From positions 11,909,001 through 11,973,000 of the forward strand of contig OY997594.1 in assembly GCA_963921825.1 (NCBI GenBank): a stretch of 64,000 nt of DNA, given 5' to 3'. A model generated the notes under the pieces. It was not told where the DNA came from. It saw only the letters and a list, made by a program, of their open reading frames with translations, and did no database searches. The first letter of the stretch is position 1. Each line of letters begins with the position of its first letter. The position numbers and the translations under genes were made by a program. Source of the DNA: Erodium maritimum (Eukaryota > Streptophyta > Magnoliopsida > Geraniales > Geraniaceae). This document shows, in pieces, positions 34,297-48,200 of this stretch.

Positions 34297-37200
34297 AATT
34301 GATTGTGGTCTCATCTCTTTCGGCCTAGCTATGTTCATTTTATTGTTAAACATGTAAGGTGTGGTGTGATTAACATACATGTGTTTGTCACAATCTATGA
34401 TCTATCGTATATGTTTTTATTCTATTATGTAAAAGTAATATAATGGAAAGCCACAATATTCTAATCCACAAAATAAGTGTAAAAGGTACTAGATTCTCAT
34501 TCTTTTATATTGTACTGAAATCCTAATACATGTGTGACATTTCTGCTTGTTTCCCAAATATTTTACACTTGCATGTTAATAATATCTAAGCCCTTCGAGA
34601 GAGTGGAAAGAACAAATGCGAGGGAAGCTACGTGTGAGGAACAATACCTATGTACCAAGGATATATCAGGATACTCCAACTATACAACACCATAATGATA
34701 CTTTTTGTTTCGTATGTTTTTACATGTAATAGTTACATGAACTAAGGAGGAATAGAAAATTCCTCAAAAAAGAAAAAGGAGGAATAGAAAATGATGAAAA
34801 GATGAAATTGGATGAAACTTCAAGTAATAAATTCAATGAGAAAATTGATGATTCGATGAAGATTATTAAACTACAAATCTAAAGTCACGAATATCTAAAT
34901 ATCTCTTTCGGTTATATGTGGTATGATTCCAAAAAGTTATTATCACGAGGAACCAAATACACCGTCGCACTTTTTTATTTATAAAAATAAATGAATGTGT
35001 GTAACCAATTTATTTTAATTCTAGATTTGAAATCTAATATAACAATTCCATGATCTTCTCTCCTAACACACTACAAGATCTTGATTCTTAACACCATTAC
35101 AAAGAATCATCAAATAAGATCATACCTCGAGAGAGAGAGAGAAAATCCAACTTTTAATACGTTGCGGAGATAAAAGGATCAACAAATGTAAATTTCCGGC
35201 TTTTACAACTAAAAAGTCATAACCTTTATAAGTAACTCTTTATTTATATATTTTTTCGATATGAATCCAACTTTAACAGTCTCTTTCAACAAATAGACCG
35301 TGGGCCGAACAATATTTCGACACCATTTTTTTTTGTGAAATTACTACTTATATTAGGCCAGACTTCCACAGCTAAAAAATCAATTTTATCAATTTAGTGT
35401 GACCCTCACCTCCTAACATATATAAGTATATCTTTGTTCTTATGTTTTTCGGGTGTGAGTTCAGCTTCAATGACAAATGACATGAAGCCCTAATTGAATA
35501 TTATAAATAACGCTCAATCATTCACAAATTTTATACATTCGAAAATTCTGAACGCAAAAACATATTTGGTACTTGTAAGTAGAGCCATATTCCACGAAAA
35601 TGGATCTCTTAATTTGGAAGAATTTTGTTTATTCAAATGACCACATAAATTTTGTTTTAAACATCTCTTGCATCAATGATGATATCATATTTAAATAAAT
35701 AAATGTTTCGTATATATTTTTGGACAGAGATAATATTAACAAGTTAATATTTTATCCAAAAAAAACAAGATAAATATTGATTGATTCCATCCATGAGATT
35801 AATTCATTAACTTACAAATCAAAATAGAATTTTTGCCACAATATATTATCCTCCCTAAAAATATGAAAAAATTTATGGCTCTCAAAAGTTTGACAAGGAA
35901 TCGAAATCTTCAAGGGGGTATAAATAAGATGCAAAGATGGGGCATATACTTGCCAAAAATCCCAAGGTTTGGCTATGGTCTATTAATATAGACCAAAATA
36001 TATGACAGATCACAAACCATATTGAGAGGTACAACAACTATAAATCGAACCTTTGGGAGTAGTCAGCATATATAGCTTATGCTCATACGAAGTGAATCAT
36101 CAACCTTGTGCGTGTATATATAGCTAACCGGATAATATAATATTACTATGTCTTTTCAAAATTTCAATTCAATCCTCAAACTGTAAATATGGAACTTTTG
36201 TCACTAAATTAGGGATATTCTCCTTATCAAATGCACACATATATATGACATCAAGGTAAGTAAGGGCATATTTATATACTGGAATCCAGATCCAGAATCA
36301 TATGCTCTTGATCAATCTGAGCTTTTTTTCCCATTAATTATCCTTACTTTCAAACTTTGAATTTGCATAAATATGTCTCTTTGGAACAGAATTAACGTCT
36401 GAGGCACAAGTGCGACATCATGTTCTTGAAACATACAACTTTTTTTTCTTTTTAAAGTTAAAATGAGTGTTTGTCATGTATTATATATCAACGTGAAGAT
36501 GTATGTATAATTTTTTAAACGTACAAAGCAAACAGAAATATTACAGACTCCAGACTGAATAATGCAATCTAATGCGCACAATCGGTGTAATAAGGTTATA
36601 CACCACACAAGCAAATAATACAGTTATTGATCCAGATTTGAACTCGAGACCTAAGACAATCGACGATATTGAATAAATTAAATTTGACTATCATTTCTTA
36701 AAATCTTGAAGTCTGCCAATTTGAATCTTGAAATCTTATTACGTGGTTTACCGATAACTATTCACAAAACAACAATACAAATTATATGGTATTTCTATAT
36801 TTCAAAATTATAAATTAGAATAGGAAGTTTTGGAATGACAATAAACAACCATATCTATTAAAATTTATTTTACTGTTAGTTCACGTGATACGACTACAAA
36901 GTGAGGTATTATAGTGTTTGTAAATGAAAAGTTATTGATATATTTCCGTATGCGTATAGGAATTATTACCAAACTCTACGAACATGTGTGAAGAAGACAT
37001 GACTGAGAATTTTAGAATGTCCGAAGAAGAGGCGTATCTTTGAGTCAGCAACGCTGTCAATTTTCCACAATTATGTCTTTCACTCATATTATTTATTTAT
37101 TTATTAATGGTTAGAGTACATTATTTTGGATCCAAACTCTCTTAAATCTCCTGTTGACAAGTGGCCTAAAACAGTAGTGGAAGAATAGAACTGGGTGCCC

Positions 37201-38059
37201 TCCTCCTAATTCCCTCCCACTTCCACTATTCCTATCTACTAAGCATACTTCTCTCAATATATAACTAAAACACTTCACATCTTATTTATTTTTTGAAGAA
37301 TTGTAAGAATATTATTCTGCATCGGGAGCCAGTAATCCTGATAAAGGCTCCGGTAAACAGCTTATATCCCATTTCAGGTTTCTAACTAGTTCATTAACTA
37401 TCATGTTCACCATTTTATGTACATAAACTACTTTAACCATATTTAAAGTCCTTATTAATAGTTTTAATAGCTTATCTCACTGTTGATAGCCAATACAACT
37501 CCTAGACAATCTAATTCAATGTATCCATTTGTCATACTTTTTCCTAAATTCCCAATAAAATGAGAAATATATCATCCATTTCGCTTTTATCATAAGGATT
37601 TTGTAGACATTATTGACAGTATAATTCCACTAATACAGAATTGATCAATAATACCCGATGATTAAAAAAATCTAAAAAGTGACTTGTCCAATAAAAGAAA
37701 CTAAGATGACCAATGATGATGATTCACCTTTATATGTTGACAAAGAGGAGAAAAAGAGAGTAAAGGGTTGTCTTCATTAGTTTAATTCAAACCAATCCTC
37801 TGCCTAATTAATGATTGAATACACCAGTTGTTTAAGTTATATAAATATTCTCATTAGATCTCAAAACTTCCCAAATCCAGGACTTCCTCGAATGTATTGG
37901 TCCTTGATTTCTCAGTGAGATACAAGTTGGGTCACTGGCGGCTATTCATCCATGTAACATTTTAGAATTATCCTATTATTATCCAAAATAAATACAAACT
38001 TAAATTTATTCAGTAAATGATTAGTAGTTGTATATTAAAATGTTTTTATAACATCTTAG
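34297..38059. other. AT-rich intergenic DNA
   Basis: 3.8 kb without a convincing coding segment, RNA gene or element boundary. Contains short GA and AT tracts (for example GAGAGAGAGAG near 35130). It is the distal upstream flank of PHO1. Confidence 0.6.
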
Positions 38060-38640
38060 AGGCAATTATTTCTGTTAGGGTTGAGAGCTCTCAATCCTAA
38101 CTACCATAGTCACCACGGAATCACCATCGTCTACGTTTTCAACCACTACGATATTGACCGTGAGTCTTCTCTTCTCTCTATTCTTGGTAATGCTCTTCTT
38201 TGCGTATCCACAATTCAACGGTGTTGTATCGAAAGGATGGCGTATCGACGACAGATCGCGACTCTCTGTTGGGGTGTTGTTCTCCTCTGCGCATCTGCAA
38301 TTCAGCGTTGTTGTAATGGAAGGATGGTGCATCGGCGACGATCCGCGACTCCCTGTATTGCGGTGATGCCCGTACTCTCCATGTTAGCCTCCCACATCTC
38401 GAGCGGGGACACGAACGGCGTGATAGTCGGAAAAAATCAGACGAATCAGGCGAGGACTGCTATGCAACCTCGCCAAGTCCAATGAATAAGCAAGGATTCG
38501 GGGATGTTTACTGGGAGGGATTCCTGAATCATACCGTCACTCCCAGCCAGCCTGTTATGTTCAAGTTCAGTAGCTCATTCACAACGAGTCCTTGGAGAGC
38601 AGGGACCAAGCAACGTTTAGGCCCTACCTTGAGTTGATTC
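38060..38640 (+). other. GC-richer island with an 88-bp imperfect duplication, unidentified
   Basis: Sharply higher GC than the flanks. Roughly 38175-38260 and 38263-38350 are imperfect tandem copies (both contain TCTGC/TTTGC-GCATC..CAATTCA and GGATGG-CG/TATCG-CGAC). A 134-codon plus-strand frame (38081-38485) spans it but has no recognised domain. It could be a retroposon fragment or an exon remnant. I do not assign a function. Confidence 0.35.
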
Positions 38641-39137
38641 TTGCAGTTTGCACCCTTTGATTTTATTTACTGTTCTAGTTTGGACTTTAATTTTTTTTTT
38701 AGTTTTGGATTACTTTTATGTTATAGTCTACTTTTTTGTATAAGTTACGAGTGTTATAACCAATTCCTGTTGGAACGGTTCGTTTCGAAGGATTATTGGA
38801 TCACTATCATTAAAGGTACTGACCGATGTACTGACTTTTCCCATGATAAATGAAAGCTGTTTCTTATTTTATTTTTAAATGTTTTTTTTATATAAAGTCT
38901 AACAAAAATGCACGCGGCATAAGGAAAATAAAATAATAGATATGAGAAAATGTAAGGGATTTAATCAATTCATATAAGTAGAAATCTTTTTCTGATAGTG
39001 AAAGGGGCAATGAAACAATAATTGATAAATTTACATTATCTCCACAAATGAGTGGAAATGAGGGTGGTCTAACTAGGAGAGACCATTGTGAGCATCACCA
39101 ATCAGCTCCAATCTCTCAAGTAAATGATGACCACCTA

Positions 39138-39143
39138 TTGACC
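39138..39143 (+). promoter_or_regulatory. Possible W-box upstream of PHO1
   Basis: TTGACC about 490 bp before the PHO1 start. Arabidopsis PHO1 is known to be repressed by WRKY6 through W-boxes. A 6-mer in AT-rich DNA is weak evidence on its own. Confidence 0.25.
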
Positions 39144-39508
39144 ATTCCGTGCCAAAATGAAAGGCACAATGAAGTGTAATACATAGTGACATGACATGTT
39201 CACAATTAAAACATCAATCCAATTAGTCAGATACAATCTGAGTCTCCACTTATATATTTTCGTTTTTAGTTTTATACGTTCACAAAATCCGAATATTTTT
39301 GGATCTATTTGTTCCTAAATGAAAAAATTTACTCCCCTAAAGAAGCATTTTGATTCCCTTCCATATTTGAGGACTTCCCGGCAGCCGGTCCGGGTGGTTT
39401 TGATCTGACCTAACCACTAATTAGTAATAATATACCTCCCAAGTGGACAGTAGCAAGTGCTAAGGATATTTTGGAATGTGCTGTCGTGAGAAATTCGTTT
39501 CCACCTTG

Positions 39509-39519
39509 CATAAATAAGG
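39509..39519 (+). promoter_or_regulatory. PHO1 TATA-like element
   Basis: CATAAATAAGG, 112-122 bp before the ATG. With initiation about 30 bp downstream, the 5' untranslated region would be about 85-90 nt and contain no other ATG. Confidence 0.55.
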
Positions 39520-39630
39520 TGACCTTGCTCTTCAATCGACCACACTCTCACAGCTCACCACTGAGGAGCCTCAAGCTACAGAGCACACAAGACTCAAAAC
39601 ACTAAACAAAAACACTTTGAAAAGAAAAAG

Positions 39631-42600
39631 ATGGTCAAGTTCTCCAAGCAATTCGAGGGGCAACTTGTGCCTGAATGGAAAGAGGCCTTTGTTGATTACT
39701 GCAAGCTCAAGAAAGGTGTGAAGAAGATCCATCTCCTCAACACCGACGCGGCTCCAAAGCAGCAGAGCCGCAGCTTCTTGCCAAGCACCATCTTGTCCAC
39801 TCTGAGGAAGATGACTCTGTTCGGGCATCCGCAGAGAGAGCAACATGGAGCCATTCAAGTATGTTTTCGTGTCGCGGAGTTGGTTGGTTGGTTAGTGTTT
39901 GTGGTGGAATGTAGTGTTAACTTGTTTGGTGTGATCAGGTTCACAAGAAACTAGCATCATCAGCTAGCAAAAACGACATGTATGAGACCGAACTGTTGGA
40001 GCAATTCGCGGACACTGATGCTGCCAAGGACTTCTTTGCCTGTTTGGACCTTCAGCTCAATAAAGTCAATCAGTTCTACAGAAAAAAGGAGAAGCAGTTC
40101 ATGGACAGAGGCACTTCCCTCAAAGAACAAATGCACATTCTCATTCAGCTTAAGGCCGCGCTTCGCCCGAGCAGAGGAGCTTCCTCCTCCTCAGAGGATC
40201 CTTCCATCTCTTGCACCATTTCATGTGGTATGCTTCAGTTTCTAAACTACTGACAATCATTGCTTCATTTCCGTTTCTAGTAACTTGTTGAAACACATGA
40301 CCCTATGCATTGCTGTCAAATTGTAACTTGTTGAAACACATGACCCTAGAGCACCATTTCATGTGGTATGCTTCATTTTTCTATTCTACTAACGGTCATT
40401 GTTCCATTTCCATTTTTAGTAACTTGTTGAAACACATGACCTTAAACATTGTTGTCAAATTGTAATTTAACGAAATCTTTCCCAAAATGGGCATGTTATG
40501 TTATGTGTAGTAATGTTAATCATGAAAGGGTAAATTAGTAAGTGATTTGTTTTCACTATTGATGCAGAGGAGGAGTCTTCAAGGGGAAGGACAGAAGGAG
40601 AGGAGGTGCAAGACACCATCACCGATGCCTTGGAGAGAAATGATGTGCCAATGACTGACTCTCCGAGGTCAGAGGATTTGGGGAAATCAATGGCAATGAA
40701 GAGAGAAGAAGCTATGAAGCTGAGGACTCTCTCTGGCCAGGTCTTCAACTGCCAAGGCAAGAACATGAAGATTAACATTCCATTGACAACTCCAACTCGT
40801 ACCTTCACCGCAATTAGCTACTTGGTTCGAGGGGATTCTGCTAATCCCTCCTCCAAGAAGTGCTCTTCTGATGGAAGCAAGGTCCACATCAACAAAACCA
40901 AGTTGCATCATGCAGAGAAAATGATCCGAGGAGCTTTCGTCGAGCTCTACAAGGGTCTAGGTTATCTTAAAACCTACAGGTATGATCATCACTGATCCAA
41001 TATTACAAACTTCAATGAAGAGTTCCAAATTGTTACCTACTATTTGCATCCTACATATTCTCACTACCAATTGTGGACTTGTGATCTTGCAGGCACCTGA
41101 ACATGCTTGCTTTTATAAAGATATTGAAGAAATTTGATAAAGTGAGATATAGCAACCTTCTTTTGATTCTTCTTGTTTGTATATTTTAAGAAGTTTGTAA
41201 ACTAAAGAAAATGGTTCTTGATTCTTTTTTCAGGTCACTGGAAAACAAGTGCTTCCCATCTATCTGAAAGTGGTGGAGAGCTCCTATTTCAACAGCTCCG
41301 ACAAGGTACATAACCAAATATCTGTCTACCAAACATGCCTAATCATATTACTACAAAACATTATCATTTCATAGGCTGAGAAAATATTGAAGTTGATCTT
41401 ATTTACAATAGATTTATGATTCAAGGATGTTGAGATGTTTGCCACTAGTATTTAGTACCAACCTTGTCTAATTTTTCGCTTTCCCGACAATACTAGGTGT
41501 CCTCAACCTTATAGATCATGTCTGCACCATGAGACTTGTTGGATATGATATGCTTGTCTGATACTTAATGGAGATTGAATTTTTCTCTCAAACTACAGGT
41601 TGTGAACTTAGCTGATGAAGTTGAGGCCTTATTCATCAAACATTTCGCAGAAGATGACAAGAGAAAGGCCATGAAGTACCTTAAACCGCACCAACATCAG
41701 CATAAAGAGTCACATGCTGTCACTTACTTCATTGGTGAGTTCATTGATGAATCAAGCAAATTAGGACTAAGTATTGCATAAAAGTTCCATCTACACTGAT
41801 TAGTCCTTTTGTTTGCTACACTGTATGACTTCACATCAATAGTTCTTGAAATAAAAAAAGTATGGACCCATTTGGGCACTAAGGATTTGAACTGAAGGGA
41901 CTTCACAAACTTAACTTTAGTTTTGGTGGGTAATAAAGCTTAGGTCCCATACATGATATGTGTGTATGCCATTAACATGAGTTCAGACAAACCTCTCCGT
42001 ACTGGTTTTGAACCTTAATAGCATGCATCAACAATTTCAAGCCTCATTCATATGTGGAAAGCATTGTGTCACACTTACTTTGCACACAAGATATAAAGTT
42101 CCTGTAAAAAAGATTGTGCAAGATTGGGTAATAATTAACTGAAATTTTTGTGCAATAATCAGGTTTGTTCTCTGGATGCTTTATCGCGCTCTTAGCCGGA
42201 TATGTCATCATGGCTCACATCACAGGGATGTACAGACCTCGAAGCGACTCCATTTACATGGAAACTATATACCCTGTACTGAGGCAAGTACCATGAATAC
42301 TATTGAACCAGTCTTCAATACTTGATCTAATAGGAATTAAGAGAGGCTAACAAATAATATTCCTCTGCTTTCTCAGCATGTTCAGCCTCTTGTTTCTGCA
42401 CTTGTTCCTATATGGCTGCAACATTTTCATGTGGCGAAAAACCCGGATCAATTACAGCTTCATCTTTGAGCTGGCCCCAACTAAGGATCTTAAGTACAGA
42501 GATGTGTTCTTGATTTGCACCACGGCTATGACTCTTGTGGTTGGTGTCATGTTTGTTCACTTGACTCTCATTGCAAAAGGGTATACCTACTCCCAAGTTC

Positions 42601-43928
42601 AAGCAATTCCTGGCCTCTTATTGCTGGTAATTTCTTCATCTCGGACGTACTAATTAGTAATTTTTATCCTGCATAATCTAACTTCATTCTCTAATTATGT
42701 GCAGATCTTCTTATTAATCCTTGTATGCCCCTTCAAAATCTTCTACCAGTCAAGCCGTTACCGCTTCCTTCGTGCCATAAGGAACACTGCTTTGTCACCT
42801 CTTTACAAGGTTGTCATGCTAGACTTCTTCTTGGCTGATCAGCTATGTAGTCAGGTTGGTTCATATAGCTAAACTAGTCCACTCTGCTATGAGTCTTCAG
42901 CTGATTATAGTAAAAACTAAGAATACATGTGTTTTTTTTCTTCTTGTATCTATAGGTTCCAATGCTGAGGAATCTTGAATATGTAGCATGTTACTACATA
43001 ACAGGAAGCTACAAAACCGAAGACTATGGATACTGCATGAGAGCTACACATTACCGCGATCTTGCCTATGCAGTGTCCTTCTTGCCATACTACTGGAGAG
43101 CAATGCAGGTGTGTTCCTGACTCCTAATTAAGTGTCTCTCATTAGCACAATTTTTGTGTTCATATCTTAAATATTATTGATTTGATTCGACAGTGTGCAA
43201 GGCGGTGGTTCGATGAAGGAGAAGTGAGTCACCTAGTGAATCTTGGGAAATATGTGTCAGCAATGTTGGCAGCAGGAGCCAAAGTGGCTTATGAGAGGGA
43301 AAAGGAAAAGAGTGTGGGATGGTTGTGTCTTCTGGTGGTGATGTCAAGTGCTGCAACAGTTTACCAATTGTATTGGGACTTTGTAAAGGATTGGGGTCTG
43401 CTACAGCCCAATTCCAAGAACCCTTGGCTGAGAAATGATTTAATCCTTCGCCGAAAGTTCATTTACTATTTCTCCATGGTATAGTTCATAACACCTTCAA
43501 AATCTTCAACCAAATGGTTATCTAAAAGACATACAATGAACACATTCAATTAGGACAGATTTTGATGGAACTTTGGTAATATGATGCAGGGATTGAATCT
43601 TGTTTTGAGGCTTGCATGGTTACAAACTGTACTACATTGGAGTTTCGAAAACGTTGATTACAGAGCAACAGGGTTTTTCTTAGCTGCCCTTGAAGTCATT
43701 AGAAGAGGGCATTGGAACTTTTACAGGTAGCTAGGACAAAGATCCTTGTCTTTGTTAAATTTTTTTTACAAGAACATGCATTTTGGAGATTAATGTCTTA
43801 TTCCAAGTGGTCTGATGAGCAATTTGGAATGGTCCAGGTTAGAGAATGAGCATCTAAATAATGCCGGGAAGTTTAGAGCAGTGAAGACAGTGCCACTTCC
43901 CTTTCATGAAGTAGATGGAGAAGACTGA
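39631..43928 (+). CDS. PHO1: PHO1-family phosphate exporter (SPX-EXS), 13 exons
   Basis: Exons: 39631-39858, 39939-40227, 40568-40979, 41093-41141, 41234-41305, 41599-41734, 42163-42283, 42377-42626, 42705-42854, 42956-43108, 43194-43478, 43590-43726, 43838-43928. They join in phase to 2373 bp, 790 residues, the usual size for plant PHO1. The SPX domain (about 1-345) starts [20 protein letters not shown], with the lysine clusters KLKKGVKK and KILKKFDK that in this family sense inositol pyrophosphates. Hydrophobic segments follow at about 395-415, 437-457, 480-505 and 513-535, and the EXS domain covers about 590-750 ([29 protein letters not shown]). PHO1 proteins export phosphate, classically into root xylem. 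The N-terminus resembles the PHO1;H1 branch, which I cannot confirm. All introns are GT-AG except intron 7, which is GC-AG. Confidence 0.97.
40214..40465 (+). repeat. 138-bp tandem duplication across the exon 2/intron 2 junction of PHO1
   Basis: The last 14 nt of exon 2 plus the start of intron 2 (CACCATTTCATGTG|GTATGCTTCA) recur at 40352-40375, offset by exactly 138 bp. The intron sequence AACTTGTTGAAACACATGACC appears three times. The second donor (40366) would add 138 nt but meets an in-frame TGA after GGTATGCTTCAGTTTCTAAA. Confidence 0.9.
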
Positions 43929-44269
43929 TGTGCCCCATTGGCCATTGCTGTTGAGAGAAGGATTGGATTCAGTTGTTGAAGTTATCTGATAAAATGTTCC
44001 AGAGAAAGAAAAAAAGAATTTTGTTCTTGTACACTACAAGTTGATGTAACAACACATCAGCTGGTTTGATAACAGTAGGATTTGGTAAATTACCATACTT
44101 GTACACAAAAAAGAAATTGTCTTTGACAAAAAAATTAATGCAAATATTTATTTTAAGTTGCTTTTTTTTCTTTCAAATCCATACCGATTTATGTCGAGTG
44201 TTACAATATAAACTCTCATGAAACAATAAATATAAAAACGACACACTATAACAATGTTGATAAGATTGA
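43929..44269 (+). other. PHO1 3' untranslated region and short spacer
   Basis: AT-rich sequence after the stop. AATAAA occurs at about 44226 and T/A-rich stretches at 44140-44180. The cleavage site cannot be fixed from sequence alone. Confidence 0.45.
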
Positions 44270-45287
44270 AATTTATAGGGTTTTTCGGAGCAAGTATCCT
44301 ACGACTTCAACGAGGCGACTTCAACGAAATACTTAATTCGGACAAGACTGGAGGCCAATCATACCCGCCTCAATTGATTGAGGACTTTTAGGATGTGATC
44401 ATAGACATTTTTGTCAAGGATGTGCCCGCCAATGATATGAACTCACGTGGTATTGTGGAAAGAATGTAGATCATCGTATTGAAGTCTGTTTGGACAAGAC
44501 ATTTATTTCATGGGATACGAATCACTCATTCTCGGAAGTTGAACTTCGGAATCTAGGGTCTCCTGCGTCAGACCACATGGCGATTCTACTAACCATAGCG
44601 GGTCCCCCCATTTCCACAACGATTACGATGTGAGAATGCTTACCTGGGGAAAGGATGTCTTCAGGGAAAACCTCGGCCACATTCGTTGGTTATAACGAAA
44701 AACTGCTATCCTGATTGAACAGAGGGATAGGTCTGGTTTGCATGAGAGGGAGGCTATTCAACGCCAGTATAAGGCTGTCTCGCCAAAACAAGAGGCATTC
44801 TGGAGATAGAGAGTAAATCCACTACATTATGGAAAGGGATCAGAACACGAACTTCTTTCACATGCTAGCTTCGTTCCAGAGGCATATCAATAATATTTAC
44901 ACCTGTCTTTTACTCCTTTTCAAAGTCTCTCTCCCAAAGAAACCTCTCCGAAGAACCCTTAGCCCCTATTCTGGTACAGCCACCAGCGGCCTCCAAGGTA
45001 TTTTGGAGGTCGTCGGCCCCCTCTCTTCCCCCTCCCTTCTCTGTCTCTGGCCCTCGCCCTTTTTCCTTTGGCCACCTTTTTTTCCGTTTGTAAGACCCAC
45101 TTCGTTTTAAAAGAGAATTAAACTGCAATCTGAAACGTGGGGTATGTTTTTGCAACGAGTTTATTTGGAAAAAGAAAAGAAAAAAAACAAAGAGGTGCTG
45201 GATTGTGGTAATGGGCCAGACCTGGCCCATTTAGACAGCTCGACAGGCCCAGCTCAGCTGAGCACGAGGCCTGGCCCAATTGGTACC

Positions 45288-45295
45288 CTATAAGG
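45288..45295 (+). promoter_or_regulatory. Candidate LTR promoter TATA box in H1
   Basis: CTATAAGG about 200 bp into the LTR, followed by AACCCTAGC and a CT-rich tract. H2 has CTATTTAAGG at 46691-46700 in the same arrangement (then TAGGGTTTCAG and a CT-rich tract). Confidence 0.5.
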
Positions 45296-48200
45296 AGGAA
45301 CAAACCCTAGCTTTGGGTAACTGTTCATCTCCCTCCTTCGCGTGCCTCCCTCTCCCTCTCTGCAAATCTGACCCTCGCCGACCACCCTCACCACCGTTCC
45401 CGGTCACGACACAATCAGCGCCAGCGCGAGATAGCGAAGCCAACCTCGCCGAGTCGTGTCCCGTTTCGAGCCTCACCGACGGGAGAGCCACGCGAATCAG
45501 GTCCGATTCGCCATCGCTGCCGGAGGTTCGAACTTATTCTTCCCGTCCTGACGCGATTCAAACCTCGTCGGAGTCGGGAAAGCATCCCTAGGTGAGAGAG
45601 CGTCGCCGGTTCCTTTTTTTATCGGATCCCCTCCTTCCGTGTAAGCTCCGACGTCGTCCCCCCTCGCCGGTGAGCTCCTTCGCCAGTTTCGCGATGGAGA
45701 AGCTTTGAGTGCGCACCAGGCTTCGCCTTCCGTCCACGGCGGAGCCCTGGCACGCCCACCGGAGATCTCCCCTCATCCGAACTCTGTGCCGCCGTCATCG
45801 CCACCGGAGTAGAACCACCGCCGTCTTCTCGATTCAGGGTAAACCCTAGCCATCCGGGTCAGGCATGGGTTGGGCCGTCAACTCGTTTTGGGCCTTGTGC
45901 TGGAGAGAACCGGGTCGGTGGGTCTTAGGCTAAAGACGGTACTTGGGCCAGGCCCAGGTCAAGGGCCGGGTTCTGGTACCGGGCTGGAGCCGGATCTGGC
46001 TTGATTCGGGTCGGGTCTGGATCGGTTCCGGGTCGGGTCTGGACCGGTTCCGGGTCAGGTCCAGGTTTGGGCTTGGATCCGGTTCGGATCCGGGTCAGAT
46101 CTGTTTTAAAAATATTATTTAAATTAAAATCAGTTCAATTATTTAATTGTTTAAATTAGATAATTCCTTGGACCTATCAGACTTCTTAAGGGCTTAAATC
46201 AGATTAAATTTGAGGACTGTTGTAGACCGTACCAAAACTGATTGTAAGTTTTACCTGTTAAAATCAGGCTGGGACTTCGCCCGAGAAGACCGGAGTTAAA
46301 CCTAGGCGCGGACTTCGCCTTAGAAGACGGTGTTGGCCCGGTCGTCAACAGCTAGGAGACGCTGCTGTGGTATCGCCTTGAGGTAGGGAAAGTAGCGAAT
46401 ACCGGTTTAATTACAGAAAGTTACTTGTGAAGACCGCTCCGGCTTTAAACGGTTTAAGTTTTAAGTCTTTGTTCGTTCAGAGCGTCGAGGTGGAGTTTTG
46501 GGTCGGTTTTTGGTAACGTCGAGTTTGATTTTCGATTTAAATTTAAGTTCGTAAAAAAAAGAGAAAGGGAGAAGTTGGACCGGACAGACCCCCCAGACCC
46601 GCAGGCCCTGTCAGGACAGACCCGACCCATCCTCCTCTTTTTTGGGCCGTGCAGCCCAGCCTTGCCGAGGCCCAATAAGGTGAGCCCGCCCTATTTAAGG
46701 CGCTTTTAGGGTTTCAGGTCAGTACTGTTCCCTTCCCCCTTGCTCAGCCGTCTCGTTCTCTCCCGACCCACTCCGACCTCACTCTCCTTCTCTTCCCCTC
46801 ACGCCGCCGCCGCCGCCCCGAACCACCGTCTCCGTCCCCCCCTCGGCCGCTCCTCATCCTAAGTCCCCTCACCTCCATCTCCGTCTCATCTTCTTCGTCA
46901 CCGAGTCAGACCCGCCACCGTCGTCCTCACGACCCTCTCCCTCAATCCGACCTCCGGCCACGCCTCCCTTGCCGACTCTCCTTCCCCTTCCTTGTCCTCA
47001 CGGCCGCACCACCTCCGTCCCTCATCTTCGTTCCTCCCCTCCGCCCCGCCACCAGAAAGACCTGCAGAGCTTGGAGCATCGTAGCTCCGTCGAGATCCCC
47101 GCCGTCGCCGTTCTTTGTCCTACGGTGAGTGTCACCGTGAGATTCGGCCGGTACGGCCACGCCGGTAGCCGGCCGGACTCAAACCCGAAAACCTCATTTC
47201 CTCTACCCTTGTATTCTTTCGTGCGTTTCTGGATCTGTGTAGTATGGAAACAAGTTTTTGTTGGGGATCTGAACGTTGTTGAATCTAATTTGGAAACTTT
47301 ATTTGGAACTGTATTTTGGATTTGAAATCGGAGCTTTGTGAAACAAAAGGAACTGATTTGAAACCTAATCCGAGATTTGAATTTAAAAAGAGAACTTAAT
47401 TTGAAATAAAAACAGTTTGTCTCGAAGAGAACGGGTTTGTGGAACTGTGAGTTTAATCTGTTGAAGTTTTGGGAAACGTGGAGCGACTTTTAAACGAGTT
47501 GGAACTGAACTTTTAAACTGAGCATTTAAGTCAGACTTAGAACGGGACTGAAAACGGGAACATCGAATCGGACACCTCGAAAACCGTGCCTCGGGATCCG
47601 GGCACTGGGAACCGTGCATCGGGTTCTGTGCTCGGGGTTCGGGTGCTCGAACCCGATTCGTCGTTTAATCCCGCTTTTGACCCGTTCGAGGTTTAAAAGC
47701 AACGTGCTGTTTTTATTCTTTACCGTGCTTGATCTGATTGTAAGTTGATCCGTTAAAATCAGACTGGGACTTCGCTCGAGAAGATCGGAGTAAAACCAGA
47801 TTTGGATTTCGTGGACTTCGCCCTAGAAGACGGTGTTGGCCCGGTCGTCAGCAGCTAGGAGACGCTGCTGTGGTATCGCTTGAGGTAGGGAAAGTAGCGA
47901 ATACCGGTTTAATTACGGAAAGTCACTAGTATGCATGCTAGGAATTAATAAAACTGGAAAGACGTTTATATCAGATAATAACCGGACGTGTCGTAGTAAC
48001 ATGTAGGATGAGAACAACTAGCGTAGCCGATTGAATTGCGAACATTTACGTTTCTGTCTTGGGAATTGATGTGCTGGTAGATCGGCCGTGTCGAGCCGTA
48101 GGTTGCGTGTTGTTTGGTTGCCTGTTGTTGTTTGATGTGTTTGCCGTGTGAGTCGGTGTCGTTAGGGTTAATAGACAAGATTAGTATAACCGTTGAGCTT

